From Candidatus Atribacteria bacterium (GTDB lineage Bacteria; Atribacterota; Phoenicimicrobiia; Phoenicimicrobiales; Stramentimicrobiaceae), in assembly GCA_016934875.1 (NCBI GenBank), contig JAFGSC010000331.1:1-8989 (forward strand): a DNA stretch of 8,989 bases. The letters run 5' to 3'. The translations under genes were made by a program, and so were the position numbers. How positions within the stretch are numbered: position 1 is the first letter of the stretch; each line of letters begins with the position of its first letter. Below, piece by piece: positions 6,105-8,989 of this stretch. The notes beneath the pieces are model-generated. The model saw only the letters and a program-made list of their open reading frames with translations, was not told the DNA's origin and did not search any database.

Positions 6105-6202
6105 AAGACAGGGAAGAATTAAGTCTTTATAAAAACACCTATTGATTGTTAAGTAGAATAAATCATAAGACGTTATATTCTTATTGTTAAGTTGATAAAA
6201 AG

Positions 6203-6619
6203 ATGGATAATAAAACAACAGAACAACGTAGCGAAAATATGCGACGAATTCGCTCTACAGGTTCAATCCCAGAAATGATTGTTCGAAAAATGATCCATAA
6301 AATGGGATACCGCTACCGACTGCATAATCATTCCTTACCCGGAAGGCCTGACATTGTTCTCCCCAAGCACTGTAAAATCGTATTTGTTCATGGATGCTTT
6401 TGGCACCAACATAAAAAATGCAAAGATGGGTGTAGAATTCCACAATCTCGGTCTAATTATTGGATACCAAAGCTAGAGCGCAACATTAAAAGGGATAAGA
6501 AAAATAGATACAATCTTAAAAATATGGGGTGGGAAGTTTTAGTTGTTTGGGAGTGTGAAACCAAGAAATTAGAAAAATTAACAGGTAAAATTACATACTT
6601 TTTAGAAAAACAAAACTGA
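6203..6619 (+). CDS. vsr: Very short patch repair endonuclease (Vsr)
   Basis: This 138-residue protein has the full length of the Vsr family. Vsr nicks DNA 5' to the T of T:G mismatches that arise when 5-methylcytosine deaminates, starting repair back to C:G. The family pattern is complete: E24 in the IRSTGSIPE start, catalytic D50 in GRPDIV (D51 in E. coli Vsr), and VHGCFWHQH at 62-70 with the active-site and zinc histidines. C73 and C118 (in VVWEC) are the other likely zinc ligands, and YW..KLERNIKRD follows at 86-98. It lies 146 bases before a C5-methyltransferase in the same cassette, and its specificity should match the methylated sequence of that enzyme. The ribosome site is weak (AAAAAG directly before ATG). 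An imperfect direct repeat, ATTGTTAAGTWGA (6145-6157 and 6183-6195), precedes it. Confidence 0.95.
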   Translation: MDNKTTEQRSENMRRIRSTGSIPEMIVRKMIHKMGYRYRLHNHSLPGRPDIVLPKHCKIVFVHGCFWHQHKKCKDGCRIPQSRSNYWIPKLERNIKRDKKNRYNLKNMGWEVLVVWECETKKLEKLTGKITYFLEKQN

Positions 6620-6698
6620 TTGGCATGTATAAGTAATTATTGTACCATGAAACATATATTGTGTATTTTAAGTGTACCAATAACAATATATAGTTAAT

Positions 6699-6728
6699 TT
6701 GACTCCGTATTTGAGTGATATGTATATT
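6699..6728 (+). promoter_or_regulatory. Sigma-70-like promoter of the methyltransferase-endonuclease pair
   Basis: TTGACT (6699-6704) and TATATT (6723-6728) are 18 bases apart. Both hexamers are close to consensus. Transcription would start at about 6734-6736, inside the palindrome that follows. Confidence 0.6.
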
Positions 6729-6752
6729 GATACTGTTCGTTTGAACAGTATC
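6729..6752. promoter_or_regulatory. Perfect 10-bp palindrome at the start site, probable operator
   Basis: GATACTGTTC and GAACAGTATC are separated by GTTT. The palindrome begins immediately after the -10 and ends one base before the AGGAG ribosome site. A dimeric repressor bound here would block initiation, and as RNA the remaining arms could fold beside the ribosome site. No regulator gene is visible in the cassette, and the methyltransferase has no N-terminal HTH extension. Confidence 0.6.
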
Positions 6753-6765
6753 AGGAGATAAACCA

Positions 6766-7893
6766 ATGATAACATCAATTGACCTTTTCGCTGGCGCAGG
6801 CGGTTTGTCTGAAGGATTCAGGCAGGCAGGCTTTACTGTCTTGGCAGCGAATGATTTTGATAAATACTCTGCACAGACATTCCGTACGGTCCATCCAGAA
6901 ACAGTTTTTATTGAAACTCCAGTCCAACAGCTTTCACCTGAGGACTTACTAACCAAGGCAGGGATTTCTAAAGGAGAACTCGACTGTTTGGTTGGTGGAC
7001 CTCCCTGTCAAGCATTTAGCGTGTACAATCACCAGAGGGGGATGCACGATGAGCGTAGCGGGTTATTCCGCGAATATTTGAGGCTTGTCAATGGAATTCA
7101 ACCCCATTGGGTAGTCATGGAAAATGTTACAGGGATGACATCAGTTGCAGATGGCCAAGCTATTCGTGAGATTGAGAAAGGCCTTAAGTTGCTTGGTTAC
7201 AAAACTTTTGAATACCGGATTCTATATGCAGAAAATTTTGGGGTTCCACAAGAACGGCGCAGAATTATATTCATTGCTAATCGTAATGGGAACCATATTT
7301 TTTGGCCAAGCGGCGACAGGGACGGAGTTTTTAAACCTTTTACAACAATTTCTGAAGCGATTGGGGATCTGCCCCTGCTAGCGAACGGCGATGGGACAGA
7401 AATTCAGGCTTACTGCATACCCGTAAAAGAATGTAGCAATTTTCAGCGAGAGATGCGAAAAGGCAGCTCTTATGTCTATAATCATGTCGCTCCTGCACTT
7501 TCAAGTATTAATCTTGAACGAATGAAACATATTCCGCAGGGAGGAAGCTGGCGAGACATTCCGATGCGTCTTTTACCCGCAGGTATGAAAAAGGCAAAAA
7601 GAAGTGACCATACAAAGAGGTATGGACGTCTTTCTCCAGAAGGCTTATCTTCAACAATATTGACAAAATGCGATATTCATTGGGGATGCTATATTCATCC
7701 CTATGAAAACCGAACAATAACCGTAAGAGAAGCTGCAAGGCTTCAATCATTTCCCGACAGATACATTTTCCAAGGGCCGCGTACTGAGCAATATCGCCAG
7801 GTGGGTAATGCCGTCCCTCCTCTATTGGCGAAAGCGGTTGGACTTAGCGTTATTAAATCTATGATGAAAGAAGGAAAAGCAATTGCCATTTGA
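6766..7893 (+). CDS. DNA (cytosine-5-)-methyltransferase
   Basis: This 375-residue enzyme transfers a methyl group from S-adenosylmethionine to C5 of cytosine and protects host DNA from the endonuclease encoded next to it. The conserved motifs are in canonical order. Motif I is DLFAGAGG at 6-13, and motif IV is GGPPCQAFS with catalytic Cys81. Motif VI is ENV at 119-121, motif VIII is QERRR at 162-166, and motif X is QVGNAVPP at 345-352, preceded by REAARLQSFPD. The region between about 185 and 290 is the target-recognition domain; its sequence does not let me predict the site. The N-terminus starts directly at motif I, so there is no regulatory domain. The start is supported by AGGAG eight bases upstream. 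It overlaps the endonuclease gene by 11 bases. Its GC content is visibly higher than that of cassettes 1-3, consistent with transfer. Confidence 0.97.
   Translation: MITSIDLFAGAGGLSEGFRQAGFTVLAANDFDKYSAQTFRTVHPETVFIETPVQQLSPEDLLTKAGISKGELDCLVGGPPCQAFSVYNHQRGMHDERSGLFREYLRLVNGIQPHWVVMENVTGMTSVADGQAIREIEKGLKLLGYKTFEYRILYAENFGVPQERRRIIFIANRNGNHIFWPSGDRDGVFKPFTTISEAIGDLPLLANGDGTEIQAYCIPVKECSNFQREMRKGSSYVYNHVAPALSSINLERMKHIPQGGSWRDIPMRLLPAGMKKAKRSDHTKRYGRLSPEGLSSTILTKCDIHWGCYIHPYENRTITVREAARLQSFPDRYIFQGPRTEQYRQVGNAVPPLLAKAVGLSVIKSMMKEGKAIAI
7869..7875 (+). promoter_or_regulatory. Ribosome binding site selecting TTG 7883
   Basis: GAAGGA-type sequence (AGAAGGA, 7869-7875) lies seven bases before TTG 7883, inside the methyltransferase gene. 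The first in-frame ATG is 57 bases downstream at 7940 and would remove conserved N-terminal residues. Confidence 0.55.
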
Positions 7894-8707
7894 CCCTAAA
7901 GAATACTTGGTTGAAATACTCGGCGAGCCAGCATCACAAATGCGCAATCCAGTTAACGCAGATTATCATTGTCCCTTCATCAACTCTGTATGCACAAAAC
8001 GATCCCATTTACTTGAAGGTCCGTTTCCGGTTTGTTCCATTTCAAGATGGGCTAAACGTGGGAAAGAACGGGTTAACGAAGGCCCAGTTTGTATTTGTCC
8101 GAACAGGCTTTACCAGGCAGACATTTTTACTGATGTGATAAACAACTGCTGGCCGGGTAATAAACCAGTCAACTACAAGGTTGCCTATGAAGTAAGCCTG
8201 TCAAGTTTAGGAAAAATTGATTGTGTTCTTGCGGAAACGAATTCAGACGGTAGAATTCACCAGTTCATTTCAGTAGAACTTCAAACAGTCGATATTACTG
8301 GCACCTATTTCCCTGCATATGATGCATTCCTGAATTCAAGAATGCTCGAAGTTCAGCCGAAATACAATTTTAATTGGCGCAATGTTTACAAGCGTTATAT
8401 TATGCAGCTTATTTTTAAGGGTTTTTCTCATCATCATTGGAACACTCGTATTGTTGCTGTAATGCAGGATGTCCTTGTTGATAGACTATGGAGTATTGGA
8501 AACTTTACAGAAGTACCGGTTGAAAATAGCAATATTGTTTTTCTTTCCTATAAAATGGTCAAGGATGCAAACGACCCAGAGCGTTATTCTCTTCAACTGG
8601 TTAAACCAATCGGTACAAGGCATATGGATCTAATGAACGGCATTTTATACGCTGAAGCTCCTTCCAAAGAGGCCTTCCTAAAGAAGGTTGTACAGCGTTT
8701 GCCCTGA
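7883..8707 (+). CDS. NotI-family type II restriction endonuclease
   Basis: This 274-residue protein starts at TTG 7883 and overlaps the methyltransferase stop by 11 bases, so the two are translated as a pair. The N-terminal part holds a cysteine cluster: C30 in CPFINSVC, C37, C51 in PFPVCSI, and C70/C72 in CICPNRLY. It corresponds to the Cys4 iron-binding fold known from NotI. The PD-(D/E)XK centre is D113 in GKIDCVL with E132 and Q134 in SVELQT; NotI uses D, E and Q in the same arrangement, which is an uncommon catalytic triad. E103 is a further acidic candidate. The protein is shorter than NotI (383 residues) but within the range of the family. Members cut GC-rich palindromes such as GCGGCCGC; the site of this one cannot be read from the sequence. 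Cleavage of unmodified foreign DNA is the expected role. Confidence 0.88.
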   Translation: MPFDPKEYLVEILGEPASQMRNPVNADYHCPFINSVCTKRSHLLEGPFPVCSISRWAKRGKERVNEGPVCICPNRLYQADIFTDVINNCWPGNKPVNYKVAYEVSLSSLGKIDCVLAETNSDGRIHQFISVELQTVDITGTYFPAYDAFLNSRMLEVQPKYNFNWRNVYKRYIMQLIFKGFSHHHWNTRIVAVMQDVLVDRLWSIGNFTEVPVENSNIVFLSYKMVKDANDPERYSLQLVKPIGTRHMDLMNGILYAEAPSKEAFLKKVVQRLP

Positions 8708-8815
8708 ACCGCCCATTCTCTGTTCCGGCGTAAAAAGGTTTGGACGCTGCAGGAACACCATAAAAACGAAGCGCGCGCGAAGAAGGGATAATATGGTAGG
8801 TGGTTTACATACAGC
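8708..8815. other. Non-coding tail of cassette 4
   Basis: No gene is seen between the endonuclease stop and attC site D. The stretch includes GCGCGCGCGAAGA at 8771-8783, which repeats the same motif in direct orientation from the start of the cassette (6096-6108), and GGTTTACATACAGC (8802-8815), the right terminal arm. The bases from 8708 to 8760 have no structure that I can interpret; no terminator is visible. Confidence 0.6.
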
Positions 8816-8904
8816 AACCAACAAAGCAAGGCAGGCTCCGGGCTCAAAGCAGCCCTTCGTCCCAAATGCCGAAGCGGCACTTCTGCCTTGCTAAACCGTT
8901 GGTT
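8816..8904 (+). repeat. attC site D (end of cassette 4 / start of cassette 5)
   Basis: R'' is AACCAAC (8816-8822) and R' is GTTGGTT (8898-8904), fully complementary, with crossover between 8898 and 8899. L'' AGCAAGGCAG (8825-8834) and L' CTGCCTTGCT (8883-8892) pair perfectly over 10 bp. The interior differs from sites A-C: it holds two small hairpins, GGGCT/AGCCC (8840-8844 with 8851-8855) and TGCC/GGCA (8867-8870 with 8876-8879). The site is 89 bp long against 101-103 bp for the others. Confidence 0.87.
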
Positions 8905-8989
8905 GCAATATGTAAACCACAATTAGATTTTAGAGCGCGCGCTAAAAGACAAAGACCAGAAAGGAATTTATAAGATGGAAATTAATAAT
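8899..8989 (+). mobile_element. Start of integron gene cassette 5 (cut by the window edge)
   Basis: It opens with TTGGTTGCAATATGTAAACC, nearly the same as the start of cassette 4. The GCGCGCGC block at 8935-8942 is at the same distance (about 36 bases) from the crossover point. Its own right end is outside the window. Confidence 0.8.
8975..8989 (+). CDS. Start of the cassette 5 gene (partial, first five codons)
   Basis: ATG 8975 follows AAGGA (8961-8965) by nine bases and reads M-E-I-N-N up to the last base of the window. The position 76 bases after the crossover suits the first gene of a cassette (69 in cassette 3, 56 in cassette 2). Nothing can be said of the product. Confidence 0.5.

Larger units (their letters stand above)
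6620..6765 (+). promoter_or_regulatory. Intergenic control region before the methyltransferase
   Basis: This AT-rich gap between vsr and the methyltransferase holds a direct repeat of TGTACCA (6641-6647 and 6673-6679), a sigma-70-like promoter, a palindrome and a good ribosome site AGGAG (6753-6757, eight bases before ATG 6766). It is the clearest dedicated control region in the window and separates the vsr unit from the methyltransferase-endonuclease pair. Confidence 0.55.
6061..8898 (+). mobile_element. Integron gene cassette 4 (Vsr, C5-methyltransferase, NotI-like endonuclease)
   Basis: Bounded by attC sites C and D. The start 6061-6082 matches the reverse complement of the end (8801-8821) at about 18 of 22 positions. 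Both ends also carry the self-complementary block GCGCGCGCG (6096-6104 and 8771-8779), each followed by AAGA and GGG. At 2.8 kb with three genes it is a whole restriction-modification system in one mobile unit. Confidence 0.85.

Noticed and set aside
6030..6218. Minus-strand frame over attC site C and the vsr leader
   Set aside because: It spans the attC stem and the cassette junction, and its sequence is explained by the inverted repeats.
7145..7381. Second frame inside the methyltransferase gene
   Set aside because: It lies wholly within a gene with all conserved motifs and encodes no recognisable domain.
6061..8898. Self-restriction check using NotI-like or EagI-like sites (GCGGCCGC, CGGCCG)
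   Set aside because: I see neither site in the window, but such sites are rare in AT-rich DNA and the true recognition site is unknown, so absence means nothing.
8593..8922. Minus-strand reading frame across the end of the endonuclease gene and attC site D
   Set aside because: It runs opposite to a well-supported gene, crosses a recombination site, has no ribosome site and resembles no family. It is open by chance in GC-richer DNA.

Overview
This window reads as part of an integron gene-cassette array. Four complete cassettes lie head to tail, all with genes on the + strand, followed by the first bases of a fifth. The boundaries are four attC-like sites (about 1135-1237, 4931-5031, 5964-6066 and 8816-8904). 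Each has an R'' box ending in AAC, paired L''/L' arms, a central stem-loop region and an R' box beginning G|TT. The proof of cassette structure is that the start of each cassette is the reverse complement of its own end: 83-105 with 1118-1140, 1231-1273 with 4897-4937, 5026-5048 with 5947-5969, and 6061-6082 with 8801-8821. This is expected only if the unit once existed as a closed circle. Here the complementarity runs well past the usual 7-base R boxes. No integrase gene or recognisable attI site is present; if they exist they lie to the left of base 1.

Layout. Bases 1-82 are non-coding left flank. Cassette 1 (83-1231) carries a secreted PEP-CTERM protein with a strong terminator behind it. 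Cassette 2 (1232-5025, unusually large) carries four genes: a membrane-anchored TPR protein, a PHP phosphoesterase-ABC/SMC-like ATPase fusion, and two small proteins of unknown function. The last three are tightly packed. Cassette 3 (5026-6060) carries one 283-residue protein with a DUF4259-like N-terminus. Cassette 4 (6061-8898) is a complete type II restriction-modification unit: a Vsr mismatch endonuclease, a C5-cytosine methyltransferase and a NotI-family restriction endonuclease. The last two genes overlap and have their own promoter and a perfect palindrome at the presumed transcription start. Cassette 5 begins at 8899, and its first five codons are visible at 8975-8989.

Organism. The PEP-CTERM sorting signal implies a Gram-negative, exopolysaccharide-producing bacterium with an exosortase. 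Chromosomal cassette arrays of this kind occur in Gammaproteobacteria, Desulfobacterota and other aquatic or sediment bacteria. Cassettes 1-3 are clearly AT-rich, while the methyltransferase and endonuclease genes are visibly richer in GC, which fits cassettes of mixed origin. The taxon cannot be fixed from this window.

Function. At least two of the four cassettes look like defence against foreign DNA. Cassette 4 is a restriction-modification system with its own mismatch repair partner. Cassette 2 is the best candidate for something undescribed: its PHP-ATPase resembles the Ppl-type antiphage proteins known from surveys, but it travels with a membrane TPR protein and two small conserved-looking proteins in one mobile unit.
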